NCBI GenBank assembly: GCA_009746045.1
Contig: RPFO01002263.1
Location: 62,001-126,000 of the forward strand
DNA: 64,000 bases
From: Mesostigma viride
Lineage: Eukaryota; Streptophyta; Mesostigmatophyceae; Mesostigmatales; Mesostigmataceae
Direction: 5' to 3'
The translations under genes were made by a program, and so were the position numbers. How positions within the stretch are numbered: the first letter of the stretch is position 1; every line of letters starts with the position of its first letter. Below the pieces are notes generated by a model. It did no database searches. It saw nothing but the letters and a program-made list of their open reading frames with translations, and was not told where the DNA came from. Shown here piece after piece: positions 20,171 through 28,795 of the stretch.

Positions 20171-22999
20171 GCACACACAAGCGCACACACACACAAGCCA
20201 CAAACTCACGCGCACTCACACACACACACACACAAACTCACGCGCACGCGCACGCACACACACGCACACACACACAAAAAAAAACTCACGCGCGCGCGCA
20301 CACACAAGCACACACACACACACACACGCACACACAAGCACACAAACACAACAATGCACACAAAGGGGCTGGAATTTGTTCCAGAAGTTGGCACGCAGCA
20401 AGCACCTCCTGAGTTATCTTTTTCGTCCATCAACCTCATACCTAGGCTTGGCGAGAGCCAGCACTCACTGAAGGGCCCGTTCAGTATAGTTCTATGGTAG
20501 CCAGGTCTAGAGCTTGTGCTCTTGTACGGTAGTATTGCCTCATGAGCGTTCCCGGTTGATTGCTTCTTGGGCATGCGTTGCACGTATCATTCCTCGCCCG
20601 TGGTTGGCCAAATGAGGTTTCCAATCAACACGGCCAGACCCAGATGCTAATGCCTACCCAACGTCAGTACAAGGGACTACCCAGGCTGACGTCGGCCAGG
20701 CCTACCTGGCATCCGGCAGCCCCACCCGCTGCAAGAAACATGGTCTTCTCACCTGACTTGCCTTTGCCGCCGGATCGTTCCCATCGCTGTTGTGCTCTCA
20801 CTTGTGTTTCTAATTATTCCTAACCACCCCCCACTCACCCACCTTTCCAGGACCTCCCCTTATCCGCCCCCCTATCGCCCCCCTTATCGGAACATCAGCT
20901 CATCCCCAGCCCCGGCCCACGATAACCGTGCGTGACACCCCGACCCACCCACGCACAAAACCCCAACCCCCAACCCCACCCCCAAACCCCAACCCCCAAC
21001 CCACCCCCAGATCCTCGCCAACGTGCCAGCACCCAAGTCCTTCTCCCCCGCTGAGCTGGCATCCGTCAAGTTGGAGCTGAACACGAGGCAGTGGCCGTTT
21101 GACCTCTTCCTGGGCACGCGCGCCCGCTGGGTGGTGCCTGATGCCCAGCTGTACGTGTTCACCCCCTGTTGCTGCTGTCATCTGTTTCTAAGATCCTTAA
21201 CAGCTGAATACCCTGTAGCCCGTATCTAACCCTTTACAGCTGAACACCCTGTACCTTGTATATAACCCTCAATAGCTGAACACCCTGTAGCCCGCATATA
21301 ACCCTTTATAGTGGTACATGTGTGAGCCTCTTGTTGCTGCTTGTGCCTGTCCTTGTTCTGCAACCCTTGTTAGCTGCACTCCCCTCATGAAGTATGTGTC
21401 TGCCTCCAGCTTCCGCTTTCGATTTGCTGTACCGCTGCATGCTCCTGCGGGTGTTGTCGGTATCACCTTACACAGCGGCACTCCTTTGGTTCTGCACGTG
21501 CACACCTTTTTGCTGCTATAATCGGTTGCCTCACCCTCCGTTACTGTCTCCCTTGTGTTGCTGTTAAACTAGTGAAGTTTTACGCCCGACCTGCATACTA
21601 GCACGGTTTGCAAACATTCTGACATCATCAGTCAGGGGTCGTCAGTCAGCATCACTCAGGGGAACCTTGCAACATCCCAGCAAAAATGCGAGACAACGTC
21701 TGTTCCGCCCTTCCTTTCTGGTGGACCTAATTATTTGTTCATGCCTCACCTTCTTCCCTTCCCCCCAGCATATCTTATTTTCCCCCATCCCTTCTAGCAG
21801 GCGGTTTTTCTATCTTCTCAAAGTTATCATGGCGTAGTCGTGACGTAATCATGAAAATCATCTTAGAAACCTGCTGCCTTTGCGCCTCACCCAATGGCTC
21901 CCTGCACCTCATGCTGCTGTGGTCCGACGTCCGCCATTGATGCTCAGGGATAACAGCCTCAGGCCGCTGGCGCGCGCCGTCATGATGCGGCTGGAGGTGG
22001 AGGCTGCCTTCCGCGGCATGGAGGTGACAACGCAGGTGGACACGGCAACCAGCCACGTGGTGGTGTTCTCGCCGCCGGGCGCGCCCATGACAGATGCGGC
22101 AGCATGGTATGGCTCCCCTAATGAAAACTAATACATGACTACATAGTATTATATTCATCATCATATAGTACTACATTTATAATCAATAAGATACTACATT
22201 TATCATCATACAGTACTAGATTTATCATCAATAAGATACTACATTTATCATCATATAGTACTACATTTATCATCAATGAGATAATAAAATGATTATAGCA
22301 GCATTTCCATAATATGAAAGCTAAAATATGGCTTCAGACGGTGGTAATTCGTTATCCGTGTTCGTGGGGATGCGGCGTGGGTACAGCGGTTGATGGTAGC
22401 CGACTTTGGAGCTGGTGGCAGGTCGTTAGCACTGCTCACACGCCTGGCTGGTAGGGGGCAGAATGATCTCGGAGCGAACCTAGACCAGGGCCCGGGGTGT
22501 CCGTGACTATGGTCCGGTGGGGAGTCGATCCAGGATCGGCGTCTGGTGCCATCCAGGTGCCACACAGGGGCCACCATCATCCGTGTGCGCCATGTGCGCC
22601 ATCATTATAGTGCCGTCGCGACGCCTGGTGGCAACACTTGTGATAGAATATGAATGAACCCGTCGTGTTCTGTCACATCCCCCATCGCTGCCCCGTTTTG
22701 CCATCATGGTCGCGACACCTGTCAGGCCCTTTATTTGGCCATGGCGGGTAAAAGCTCTGTTTAAGACCTCTCTGTGTGTGTCACCCCTATGCATCAATGG
22801 CTCAACCCTCTGTGTACCCCGTGTGTGTGTTTTTGACCCCCCTGCATGTGTTACCTCCCTGCAGTACCAGCCTCACTTTGCCCGAGCGGCGGCTCGTGGA
22901 GGACCACCGGCATGTCATCCACCTGGTCTCCCACGACTGGGTCGAGCAGTGCCTGGCAAACCAGGCCAGGGTGCCTGAGTGGAAGTACCTGATCACCGC
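270..22999 (+). CDS. LIG4: DNA ligase IV, 5'-incomplete, at least 21 exons
   Basis: ATP-dependent DNA ligase that seals double-strand breaks in non-homologous end joining, in the nucleus with XRCC4. Exons read by eye: 270-319, 1119-1205, 1918-1992, 4493-4602, 5469-5540, 6432-6509, 7977-8020, 9237-9359, 10168-10297, 11029-11250, 11895-11978, 13408-13506, 14543-14591, 15555-15642, 16339-16587, 17744-17869, 18843-18948, 19441-19546, 21011-21150, 21948-22106, 22865-22999. Every junction is GT-AG and every phase matches the next exon, which is strong support. Domains in order: end of DNA-binding domain, nucleotidyltransferase (KMDGER lysine nucleophile, [26 protein letters not shown]), OB fold (LRFPR), BRCT1, XRCC4-binding linker, BRCT2 ending in a WVEQC motif. 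BRCT domains plus the [10 protein letters not shown] segment separate it from ligases I and III. About 777 codons are visible; human LIG4 has 911, so roughly 200 N-terminal residues lie upstream. Coding density is only about 10 percent because introns are expanded by repeats. The exact stop codon is unresolved. Confidence 0.93.
1119..1205 (+). CDS. LIG4: LIG4 exon: end of DNA-binding domain
   Basis: 29 codons including DLREVCKQL, the counterpart of DLEKVCRQL in human LIG4. Acceptor gcgacag, donor gtgagt, phase 0 on both sides. Confidence 0.85.
1246..1306 (+). repeat. 12-bp tandem repeat in LIG4 intron
   Basis: Four copies of tacgatctaggc plus a partial copy. It lies 40 bp inside the intron after the exon ending at 1205. 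Confidence 0.9.
1918..1992 (+). CDS. LIG4: LIG4 exon: linker into catalytic domain
   Basis: 25 codons with [12 protein letters not shown], equivalent to the (V/F)(R/K)P(Q/M)LA motif that precedes the catalytic lysine in LIG4 proteins. Donor gtatgc. Phase 0 on both sides. Confidence 0.85.
2001..2400 (+). repeat. 25-bp minisatellite, about 16 copies, in LIG4 intron
   Basis: Unit ccaccgccacctaatgcggg plus five variable bases. It starts 8 bp after the 5' splice site of the preceding exon. Because 25 is not a multiple of 3, the frames drift, so the short ORFs over it are not genes. Confidence 0.95.
2401..4492 (+). other. LIG4 intron, no gene seen
   Basis: Remainder of the intron between exons 1918-1992 and 4493-4602. 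No coding motif recognised on either strand. It has a G tract near 3042 and ends in a long pyrimidine stretch (about 4390-4492) typical of a 3' splice site. Confidence 0.6.
4493..4602 (+). CDS. LIG4: LIG4 exon: motif I with catalytic lysine
   Basis: Contains [18 protein letters not shown]. The lysine codon at 4541-4543 is the residue that ligases adenylate. Ends in FFT plus two bases, starting motif Ia. Acceptor ccttgcag, donor gtgagg. Confidence 0.95.
4582..4750 (+). repeat. 21-bp tandem repeat of exon end plus 5' splice site
   Basis: Consensus close to ttcttcaccaggtaaggtga. The true donor GT is at 4603; further donor-like GTs lie at 4624, 4645, 4666, 4687, 4708 and 4729, each exactly 21 bp on. 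An eighth unit near 4750 has lost the GT. The first unit includes the last coding bases of the exon. Confidence 0.92.
5469..5540 (+). CDS. LIG4: LIG4 exon: motif Ia region
   Basis: Encodes [13 protein letters not shown] and onward, aligned with the RNGYNYTDQF region of human LIG4. Acceptor ctgtccag, donor gtggga. Both ends in phase 2. Confidence 0.85.
5541..6431 (+). other. LIG4 intron, no gene seen
   Basis: No coding motif recognised. Contains a short A-rich stretch near 5603 and two diverged copies of a gg-ag-tggttggcag segment around 5685-5725. Confidence 0.5.
6432..6509 (+). CDS. LIG4: LIG4 exon: motif III
   Basis: [12 protein letters not shown]... contains the DGE of ligase motif III; its acidic residue takes part in metal binding in this family. 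Acceptor ctgcag, donor gtgtgg. Confidence 0.93.
7977..8020 (+). CDS. LIG4: LIG4 small exon between motifs III and IIIa
   Basis: 44-bp exon giving [14 protein letters not shown]. Found because the flanking exons require phase 2 in and phase 1 out, and this segment fits both with acceptor gcttacag and donor gtagcc. The sequence itself is poorly conserved in the family, so this is less certain than its neighbours. Confidence 0.68.
9237..9359 (+). CDS. LIG4: LIG4 exon: motif IIIa
   Basis: [10 protein letters not shown]...R...REIL-type stretch, equivalent to CVFDVLMVN...RYEIL of human LIG4. Acceptor cccatag, donor gtgggc. Confidence 0.9.
10168..10297 (+). CDS. LIG4: LIG4 exon before motif IV
   Basis: Ends in [12 protein letters not shown], which leads into the EG(V/I) of motif IV. 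The acceptor at 10167 (gccacag) is chosen because it gives the required phase; an acceptor at 10230 would put a stop in frame. The Cys-rich first third is unusual for the family. Confidence 0.75.
10880..11020 (+). repeat. C-rich tandem repeat upstream of a 3' splice site
   Basis: Repeats of cccttccccccacac form a pyrimidine-rich run just before the acceptor at 11028. Confidence 0.85.
11029..11250 (+). CDS. LIG4: LIG4 exon: motifs IV and V
   Basis: MEGVVIKDL is motif IV and WQKLKPDY is motif V, the second lysine pair that contacts ATP and DNA. It is followed by [18 protein letters not shown], matching the ILIVGGYWGKGSRGG segment of human LIG4. Acceptor accaccag, donor gtaagc. Confidence 0.96.
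11895..11978 (+). CDS. LIG4: LIG4 exon: start of OB fold
   Basis: [16 protein letters not shown] is almost the same as FHTLSRVGSGCTMKEL of human LIG4, a ligase-IV-specific stretch. Donor gtgagt. Confidence 0.95.
12343..12535 (+). repeat. Tandem repeats in LIG4 intron
   Basis: Two copies of a roughly 57-bp unit that opens with atcggttattgtctgggcta, followed by shorter repeats of ctcctatatggataata. Confidence 0.85.
13408..13506 (+). CDS. LIG4: LIG4 exon: OB fold
   Basis: [10 protein letters not shown] ... [11 protein letters not shown] corresponds to APPSSILCGTEKPEVYIEP of human LIG4. The donor gtacgt at 13507 is used because it joins in phase to the exon at 14543; the acceptor ggggcag is purine-rich and weaker. 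Confidence 0.82.
13472..13769 (+). repeat. 90-bp triplication of an exon end plus its 5' splice site
   Basis: The 3' part of the exon and its donor are repeated at a 90-bp period: donors at 13507, 13597 and 13687. A fourth, broken copy ends near 13769. The copies differ by very few bases, so the expansion is recent. Confidence 0.95.
13955..14216 (+). mobile_element. LINE 3'-end fragment inside LIG4 intron
   Basis: Similar to the minus-strand fragment at 36,885-37,800: both share ttacttgcccacgctcct, a CxCGMP-like coding stretch, and an end segment ggtgctccgtgactcccaac followed by a ttaa-rich tail. The tail and the repeated end fit a non-LTR retrotransposon 3' terminus inserted on the + strand. 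Confidence 0.6.
14543..14591 (+). CDS. LIG4: LIG4 small exon: OB fold strand
   Basis: Gives [16 protein letters not shown], equivalent to SVIVQIKAAEIVPS of human LIG4. The single base before TCG completes a codon split by the previous intron. Acceptor acaaccag, donor gtacag. Confidence 0.88.
15411..15533 (+). repeat. 15-bp tandem repeat in LIG4 intron
   Basis: About eight copies of ggtggtggtctgtcg, ending about 20 bp before the acceptor at 15554. Confidence 0.93.
15555..15642 (+). CDS. LIG4: LIG4 exon: end of OB fold
   Basis: [16 protein letters not shown] ... TLDE matches [24 protein letters not shown] of human LIG4; LRFPR is the conserved motif VI region. Acceptor ccggcag, donor gtgagt. 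Confidence 0.96.
15907..16260 (+). repeat. Poly-C tracts and (CA)n in LIG4 intron
   Basis: C runs at 15907-15937 and 15958-15970, then a mixed (CA)n tract at about 16118-16258. Confidence 0.95.
16339..16587 (+). CDS. LIG4: LIG4 exon: linker and start of BRCT1
   Basis: Begins [12 protein letters not shown] and carries a basic KMSKKRR stretch (possible nuclear localisation signal), then [12 protein letters not shown], the SxxFEGxxFCV start of the LIG4 BRCT1. The 3' end is chosen by phase (donor gtgttg); an earlier donor at 16479 would remove the BRCT start. Confidence 0.85.
16968..17338 (+). repeat. (TTCG)n-(TCCG)n-(TTCG)n microsatellite
   Basis: About 90 tetranucleotide units in three blocks: TTCG to about 17089, TCCG from 17090 to about 17210, TTCG from 17221 to about 17326, with ATTC units at both outer edges. 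Confidence 0.97.
17460..17660 (+). repeat. AT-rich tandem repeats in LIG4 intron
   Basis: Diverged repeats around tatagtatagtctggtatac, about 5-6 copies. Confidence 0.8.
17744..17869 (+). CDS. LIG4: LIG4 exon: BRCT1
   Basis: Contains [12 protein letters not shown], the helix-1/GG segment of a BRCT fold, then [10 protein letters not shown]. Donor gtacgc. Phase 1 in and out. Confidence 0.88.
18843..18948 (+). CDS. LIG4: LIG4 exon: BRCT1
   Basis: Contains [16 protein letters not shown], equivalent to KHDVVKPAWLLECF of the human BRCT1 (the W position is not a tryptophan here). Donor gtattg. Confidence 0.9.
18949..19016 (+). repeat. Poly-G tract with duplicated 5' splice site
   Basis: The intron opens with cag-gtatt-ggggg and repeats cag-gtattt-agggg 24 bp on (GT at 18949 and 18973), then a G run of about 30 bases. 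Confidence 0.85.
19441..19546 (+). CDS. LIG4: LIG4 exon: linker between BRCT domains
   Basis: [24 protein letters not shown]... matches the [24 protein letters not shown] stretch between the two human BRCT domains, which binds XRCC4. Acceptor cccgtgcag, donor gtgggt. Confidence 0.92.
19541..19604 (+). repeat. 41-bp duplication of exon end plus 5' splice site
   Basis: The segment gtcaagcgggtgggtgggcc spanning the donor at 19547 recurs with donor GT at 19588. Confidence 0.9.
19605..20362 (+). repeat. Complex (CA)n microsatellite, about 750 bp
   Basis: (CA)n broken by agct, aact and acgcgc units. The apparent ORFs of Val/Cys or His/Thr on both strands come only from this repeat. Confidence 0.97.
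21011..21150 (+). CDS. LIG4: LIG4 exon: linker and start of BRCT2
   Basis: SLAELE-like [14 protein letters not shown] then [15 protein letters not shown], matching the LSMFRRHTVYLDS start of the human BRCT2. Acceptor cacccccag, donor gtacgt. Confidence 0.88.
21183..21312 (+). repeat. About 55-bp tandem repeat in LIG4 intron
   Basis: Three or more diverged copies of agctgaacaccctgtagccc followed by gtatataacccttta. Confidence 0.85.
21948..22106 (+). CDS. LIG4: LIG4 exon: BRCT2
   Basis: [18 protein letters not shown] and [11 protein letters not shown] match [24 protein letters not shown] of the human BRCT2. Acceptor atgctcag, donor gtatgg. Confidence 0.95.
22130..22285 (+). repeat. AT-rich tandem repeat in LIG4 intron
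   Basis: Repeats of tactacatttatcatca with either tatag or ataag joints, about 5 units. Confidence 0.85.
22865..22999 (+). CDS. LIG4: LIG4 last recognised exon: end of BRCT2
   Basis: [18 protein letters not shown] then [18 protein letters not shown], equivalent to [26 protein letters not shown], the C-terminus of human LIG4. Either translation reads on to a stop at 23219-23221 or the gtatgt at 23000 is a donor to one more short exon. Confidence 0.9.
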
Positions 23000-24270
23000 G
23001 TATGTAATGAGCTCGTTTTGTCTGTTTTCTTCCGCCTCGCTCCACGCCCCAAAGGTGATTTCACACCCCTTTGGGGGGCGGAGCGGAGGGGGGAGAAAAA
23101 CTGGTCTGCACTTTGGACGAACTTGCACTTTGCAGATGGGGTCCATGCCCCCATGTGCAGTGGAGGCCTTGTTAGATCACCATGCCACAGCGGCACCGGT
23201 GTGTGATGTTTCTGTTGCCTAATGCCGTTTCATTCTCTTAAAGGCAAATTACTCAAGGCACTCTCTGTATCGTCTTCTGATGATCTACGTCCGTGCGTGT
23301 GTGTGTGTGACATGTATGACGATTTTACATCATGTGCCACACAAAGTGTTGTCCCAAGCATTTGTTGTCACAGTGTGTTGTCGCAAGCATTTTCGCATCT
23401 TCACTGGTGGGCTCTCGGCATCGTGTGGGTTTGTCATGTCTGATGAACATGCCTGCACGTGCTACTTTGTATGCATCGCTTATTAAATCTCTCAGTGTTG
23501 CGCCGCGATTAGGCTAGGATCAGGCTAGGTCTCTCTACCTCCCTCCCTCCCCCCCCCCCCCTCCCTCCCTCCCTCCCTCCCTCCTCCTCCCTCCCTCCCT
23601 CCCTCCCTCCCTCCCTCCCTCCCTCCTCCCTCCCTCCCTCCCTCCCTCCTCCCTCCTCCCTCCCTCCCTCCCTCCTCCCTCCCTCCCTCCCTCCCTCCCT
23701 CCTCCCTCCCTCCCTCCTCCCTCCCTCCCTCCCTCCCTCCTCCCTCCCTCCCTCCCTCCCTCCTCCCTCCCTCCCTCCCTCCCTCCCTCCCTCCCTCCCT
23801 CCCTCCCTCCCTCCCTCCCTCCCTCCCTCCCTCCCTCCCCCCCCCCCCCCCCCCCCTCCTGCTCTTCCGCTCTCACCCCCCCCCTGCTTTCCCCCTCCCC
23901 CCCCTCTTCACGCTCCCGCTGCCTGCACTCCCCCTCGTCCATTGTGCATGTGGATAATGGTTTCCATGCGGTGTCAATACTGCCGACACTTATCACAATT
24001 TAATCCCGCTGCTGTACATAGAGCAGTCGTGCATTTTGCAAGAAACTGATATTTTCTGGGCATGAGCATGCAGTATCGCTTATTCACGTCAAGGAGGGCG
24101 CAATCTTCAAGGTAGGCTGTGATGTTGCGTTGGCATGGTGAAATCACTTCAAAGAAGGTCTGAGGCTCCGACGCTGTATGGCCACGGGGCAATGGTTGGG
24201 TGCGCTAGTGCCCTGCTTGTGGTGCTTGTGACCTGTCTCAGGCAATTGAGCCTATGTAGGTGGGTTTCAT
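23000..24270. other. Non-coding, with (CCCT)n microsatellite
   Basis: Downstream of LIG4. A CCCT/CCT tract of about 340 bp fills 23536-23875, ending in poly-C. The rest shows no protein motif on either strand. The LIG4 3' UTR should lie at the start. Confidence 0.7.
23536..23875 (+). repeat. (CCCT)n microsatellite with poly-C edges
   Basis: CCCT units interrupted by CCT every 4-8 units; C runs at both ends. Confidence 0.97.
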
Positions 24271-24279
24271 TTTGCATAG

Positions 24280-24740
24280 AGTGCAGGCGCGTGTATGTTT
24301 TGTATATCTAATTAATATGGCATATAGAGGGTGGTACATGTACGCCTCCTAGAGGCACTATCCCAGCTAAGCCCCGCGCTTTATTTAATCATGTACATGT
24401 GTGCCTATGATGTGCCACACTCCAGACGATGCCTAGCCTTATTTAGTAATGTTGTGCCCATGCAGGGAGTCACTCCCTGCTGAGAAGCCATGCCATAGCT
24501 CTTGTATAGCCATGATGATCTTCCCCCTCACAGGCATGCTCCCCCCTTACCCGGGCATAGCGTGATAGACCATGAGGGTGCGGGTGCCCTGGTGCACCTA
24601 GAGCAAGTGTTGTTTACATTCCCACCCTTGCAGGAAGTAGCTTAGAATGTATTATAGGCTCATATGCCCCTTCTCAGGGCTATGTGCTACATATACTCCC
24701 AACGGAGTTATGTTCCTAATTAATTAATCAATTAATAGAG
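24280..24740 (+). repeat. Dispersed repeat, probable LINE 3' end
   Basis: The stretch 24630-24740 (agaatgtatta, catatgccccttctcaggg, actcccaacgga, attaattaat tail) recurs on the opposite strand at 39,965-40,090. The shared cccaacgg motif and ttaa-rich tail place it with the other LINE ends in the window. Confidence 0.65.
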
Positions 24741-25855
24741 GGTGGGTACATGCATGCCATGCACCTTCGGTAACTATGATGCACCTCTGGTTATACCATG
24801 CTTGGTATGTTATAGCATGCCAACCTAGGGTGGCCGGTAGGCCTATTATGTGGAGGTTAGATAAGCTCCCAACTTGTGACTGAACATCTCCTATCCTGAT
24901 CTGGTTATTTGAACATTTATTTTGTTGGTCTGCGGCAGGGCTCAAGTAGCTTACGGAGGAGGCAGCCCCTTAGTTCATCGCAGCTGTACAAACAAGAGGA
25001 AGGCTGAATGCCAAGATCCTTATGAGGAGCCGTGCGTGAAGATAGAAACTTTTGACCTTTGACCTGCCAAGCCAGGGAATGGGCACGGTTGGCCAGCACA
25101 GACTGACGGTTTTCAAGGTCCTGGACTAGACTGGAAAGCTGGAGCTTGCTGCTTGCCTGGGAGATATTAGTGCCAGGCATAAAGAGTATGCAGTAGCACT
25201 GCTCGCCAAGTAAATACAATTTTCAATTAATTAACGGAGGAATTACTCCAGGGTAACCCGACTCTGTGCGGAGCACATCAAAATGCAGGCTGGCCACATC
25301 CCGGCCGCCAATGCTCATGGGAACACTTATTGCTTGTCAAAGGCTAGCCTTACCCCCAAAATACGCAGGGAGGGTGAGCGGGAAAAGAAAAGAGGCCGAC
25401 CTTAGCTAGGTGGGTTTGTTTTAGTCTTTTTTGCGTGTCCGGCACGCGGCCTTGGCCCGGACGGCATTTTTTCGCCACGAAAATGTTGTGTCTGAACAAA
25501 TTCAACGCAATTGGGCGTTATAACTAATTGCCGACGGCTTACGTAAGGCTGTCGGGGCTATTAGGTCACATATTGTGTGACTAGAAGAATCTAGATCTAG
25601 TTCACTACGTCATTAACAAAGAAACCTAGACATTGGCAGGTCTACAACTCAACGTAGCTCCTGCCACCTAGCAACACATTGAAATGGCCTTTCTTTTTTT
25701 TCTTAAATTCTGGCCCATGCAAGTTTATGGCTGGATTGACCTAGGATTGGGTCCCAGCACTCCCCGGGATGTGTCTGGCTAGTGGTGTAGTTGAGTCAAA
25801 ATGAAAAGTTTACATGGTATTCCCGGCTTAAATTAACTCCAGATCCATGGCCCAA
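24741..25855. other. Intergenic, nothing recognised
   Basis: No coding motif, tandem array or inverted terminal repeat seen. Short ORFs here lack similarity to anything I know. Confidence 0.5.
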
Positions 25856-26125
25856 TTAATTAATTAATGAATTAGACGCGTGGTCCCGTTGGGGAGTCAC
25901 GGAGCAGTAACCCCGATGGATGGATGGACGGGTGCAAACATTCCTACCGGTCTAATCTATCTACATTGGCTACATACTACATCTATCTAACAGCATTCTA
26001 ACTACAACATCTATGTAGGCAGCCGCACGCTGCCCTAGGGGGAGCTATCTGGCGTGCCTCCCGCGGGATTGCACACGCGGGCGCTTCCCCACTGGGGGGG
26101 GCTCGTTGTCCTCTATGACCTGGCC
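25855..26125 (-). repeat. LINE 3'-UTR copy 1
   Basis: About 250 bp nearly identical to 38,490-38,750: gttggggagtcacggagca, then ctaccggtctaatctatcta, cagccgcacgctgccct and cgcgggattgcacacgcggg. The attaattaat tail at its left end implies a minus-strand insertion. Confidence 0.75.
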
Positions 26126-26468
26126 CCAAACTGGCCACATACACCACTTGCCCTTGCCTAGACACAACAATTCAACTCAGATTATGTTGTAACTTTGCAG
26201 CCGTGACGAATAATAGCTGTTCTGACCTTGTACAAAGTTCTAGAGCATTTGGAGCCCTAATTAGTGACAAATGCTATCAAAATTTTGCTAGCATTAATTT
26301 GTCATAAATGGCAATTTTTCTTCATCATAATTAAATCCAAATAATGTCAGAATGACACGCATGCAAACCTATATTGTCATCATGCCAGCACCTGACACAT
26401 ACAGGGTCCCAAAATTCATGTGCAAAAATTCAGATCATACGGAGCCCAATTAATTAATTAATCAATCA

Positions 26469-26632
26469 ATTCATTCATTCATTCATTCATTCATTCATTC
26501 ATTCATTCATTCATTCATTCATTCATTCATTCATTCATTCATTCATTCATTCATTCATTCATTCATTCATTCATTCATTCATTCATTCATTCATTCATTC
26601 ATTCATTCATTCATTCATTCATTCATTCATTC
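26469..26632 (+). repeat. (ATTC)n microsatellite, about 41 units
   Basis: Perfect tetranucleotide run next to an attaattaatcaatcaat stretch. Confidence 0.98.
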
Positions 26633-27188
26633 AATACATTTCTTGTTTTTGGTCCATTGGAGTTCCTTCCCACCAAGAGAAACATTTATTTTACTTTTTT
26701 GTGTGCTAGGCTTTATACGGACAGCCTATACCACACCTTCAAACTCAGTGCACATCATTATCAAGTTGGTTATTGTAGCACCATGCTGGGGGCCCAGCAT
26801 ACTCGAACACAAGGTGTTGCCCCTCTTAGCAGCGTGGGTGGGTGGGTGGGAGCTGAAAAGAGGCCTCCCTACGTCCCCTACACCACTCTAAGTACTGACT
26901 ATCATTCACATAATTTGCGCCACGCAGGCCTGCCGGCTGGCGCAAGTACAAGGTGACTGACTGCCCATCACAGTTGCGCCATGCACGCCTGGCGGCTAGC
27001 GCAGGTACAAGCTCTAGTGACGTACGTTAGAAGCTACCTAGGCCTGCACTCCGGAACCACACTCAGCCGCAAAAAGGGCCGGCCGGTGCAGTACCCTCGT
27101 GACAAGCGCTAGTCTTACGCTACCTACGGCAGGTCGGTCCCCTTTGAGCCCGTCCACGCGTCATATATAAAATGAGCGAAGCTCAACA
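26633..27188. repeat. Dispersed repeat unit 1 (carries the CACTA empty site)
   Basis: Opens with aatacatttcttgtttttgg and closes with aaatgagcgaagctcaacaa. A second, longer unit begins at 27,187 and, after the CACTA insertion, ends at about 42,977. The join ccactctaagtactgact near 26,882-26,900 is the uninterrupted version of the CACTA insertion site. Confidence 0.85.
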
Positions 27189-28474
27189 AATACATTTCTT
27201 GTTTTTGGTCCATTGGAGTTCCTTCCCACCAAGAGAAACATTTATTTTACATTTTTGTGTGCTAGGCTTTATACGGACAGCCTATACCACACCTTCAAAC
27301 TCAGTGCACATCATTATCAAGTTGGTTATTGTAGCACCATGCTGGGGGCCCAGCATACTCGAACACAAGCTGTGTTGCCCCCACACCTCCTACCTGGCCA
27401 CCAAGGCTATCGCCAACCTTGGTGCCGAGTTTCTTTCCGCCCCTGGCCCCCCTCCCGCATGCTGCCGCGGCTGTACTGCCGCCCCCGTGTGGCCGCTACG
27501 TTTTCCCGGCGGACGCAGGGCGGCACCCATGTCGTTCCCTCCGTTAGGGGGGCGGTTTCCAGCAGCTGCTTATTAGGCCTTACGCCCCCGGACCGTCTCT
27601 CACAAGCCCAGGACCGATCACCAGCCCCACCCCCGAGGCTGGGATTTCCCGGCATTGAAACCTTTGTGGCGATAGGCCCTCTACCCTACCAAGGCCTTGG
27701 CTTGGAAACTGCTTAGCCAAGGCCCTGACCAGGGCTTGTGTTGTTGTAGGAAATTTCTTTATGGCATAGATATGCCCCTCTGGCTGAACCGAACTCTTTA
27801 TCGCTTTTCCTATAATGCATCATACAGGATAAAAACAAGGCGATAAAACAGCAAGAATTTCAGCCCCGCCAGGCGAACATTCTTTGCTGAAAAACTGGGC
27901 AATGATGAAGAGCGCGCTCCTCCCACCAAGATTCGCTCCAGCCCCGCATCCTCCCCGAAACTCCCGTCTGGCCACAGGCCGAAAGATCGGGTCCGCTGTC
28001 AGGCTCTTGTTGGCAGTTATGGGCTACCCAGCTGGCACCCCGCGCTAGCCATCTCCACGTTTAAGGCAGATTCGCCTCCACCTGTGATTCTTTCCACCGT
28101 AGCCGCTGGCCCTGGCCTGTATGGCTCCTTCCCTGACGTTGTCCGACTGAAAACGCAGCTTCCCCAGTGTCAGGAAGCTGCTTGCCGCACCCAGCCAGGG
28201 GTAGAGGGGAATCGTCAGTGGGCCCAGCGCCGGAAATCACACCCTTTTACTCAAATCGTAGAGCCCCCCACCCAACAACCATTACCGTGGCCTGTAACGG
28301 TAGGTGGTGAACATAAAGAACTTTATTCCAGGCCTCTCCACGCCCGGAGAGGCCGATAGCATCGTCTTACATTCAGCGCAGCCGCCATAGCGGCCAGCCG
28401 ACCTTGCCAGCAAATGCTGGGATCAAGTTGCGAAGCTGAAAAGAGGCCTCCCTACGTCCCCTACACCACTCTAA
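27187..28474. repeat. Dispersed repeat unit 2, left part
   Basis: 27,187-27,370 duplicates 26,633-26,811. The middle (27,371-28,430) is extra relative to unit 1; a Pro/Arg-rich ORF there has no recognised motif. The last 40 bp before the CACTA end repeat 26,852-26,890. Confidence 0.75.
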
Positions 28475-28530
28475 CACTATACTTTTCGTCCGAGGGTAGT
28501 AAAAAGGATCCGAGGCGTAAATTACGAGGT
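28475..28530 (+). repeat. CACTA left terminal inverted repeat
   Basis: 56 bp starting cactatacttttcg and running through gtagtaaaaaggatccgagg to cgaggt; matches 42,617-42,672 in reverse complement. Confidence 0.93.
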
Positions 28531-28614
28531 GGTAATTTACGGCACAGACTACTCTTACCGTTTGTATAAGAGTTCGGATCTTTCTCGTAAGCTACGAGTT
28601 AGATCCGAGGTAAG

Positions 28615-28795
28615 ATCCGACGTCGTAATTTACGAGGTAGTAATTTACGAGGTAGTAATTTACGAGGTAGTAATGTACGAGGTAGTAATGTACGAGGTAG
28701 TAATGTACGAGGTAGTAATTTACGAGGTAGTAAGGTACGAGGTAGTAATTTGCGAGGTAGTAATTTACGAGTTGGTAATTTACGATCCCGGTACT
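28615..28795 (+). repeat. CACTA left subterminal 15-bp array
   Basis: About 12 copies of taatttacgaggtag with single-base variants (taatgtacg, taaggtacg, taatttgcg). Confidence 0.95.

Noticed and set aside
19575-20583. Val-Cys-rich and His-Thr-rich ORFs
   Set aside because: Frames over (CA)n.
23535-23996. Gly-Arg-Glu-rich ORF of 153 codons
   Set aside because: Frame over the (CCCT)n array.
27172-27716. Overlapping ORFs of 134 and 167 codons
   Set aside because: They lie in a dispersed repeat, two frames are open at once, and the same sequence at 26,643 is differently truncated. No motif seen.
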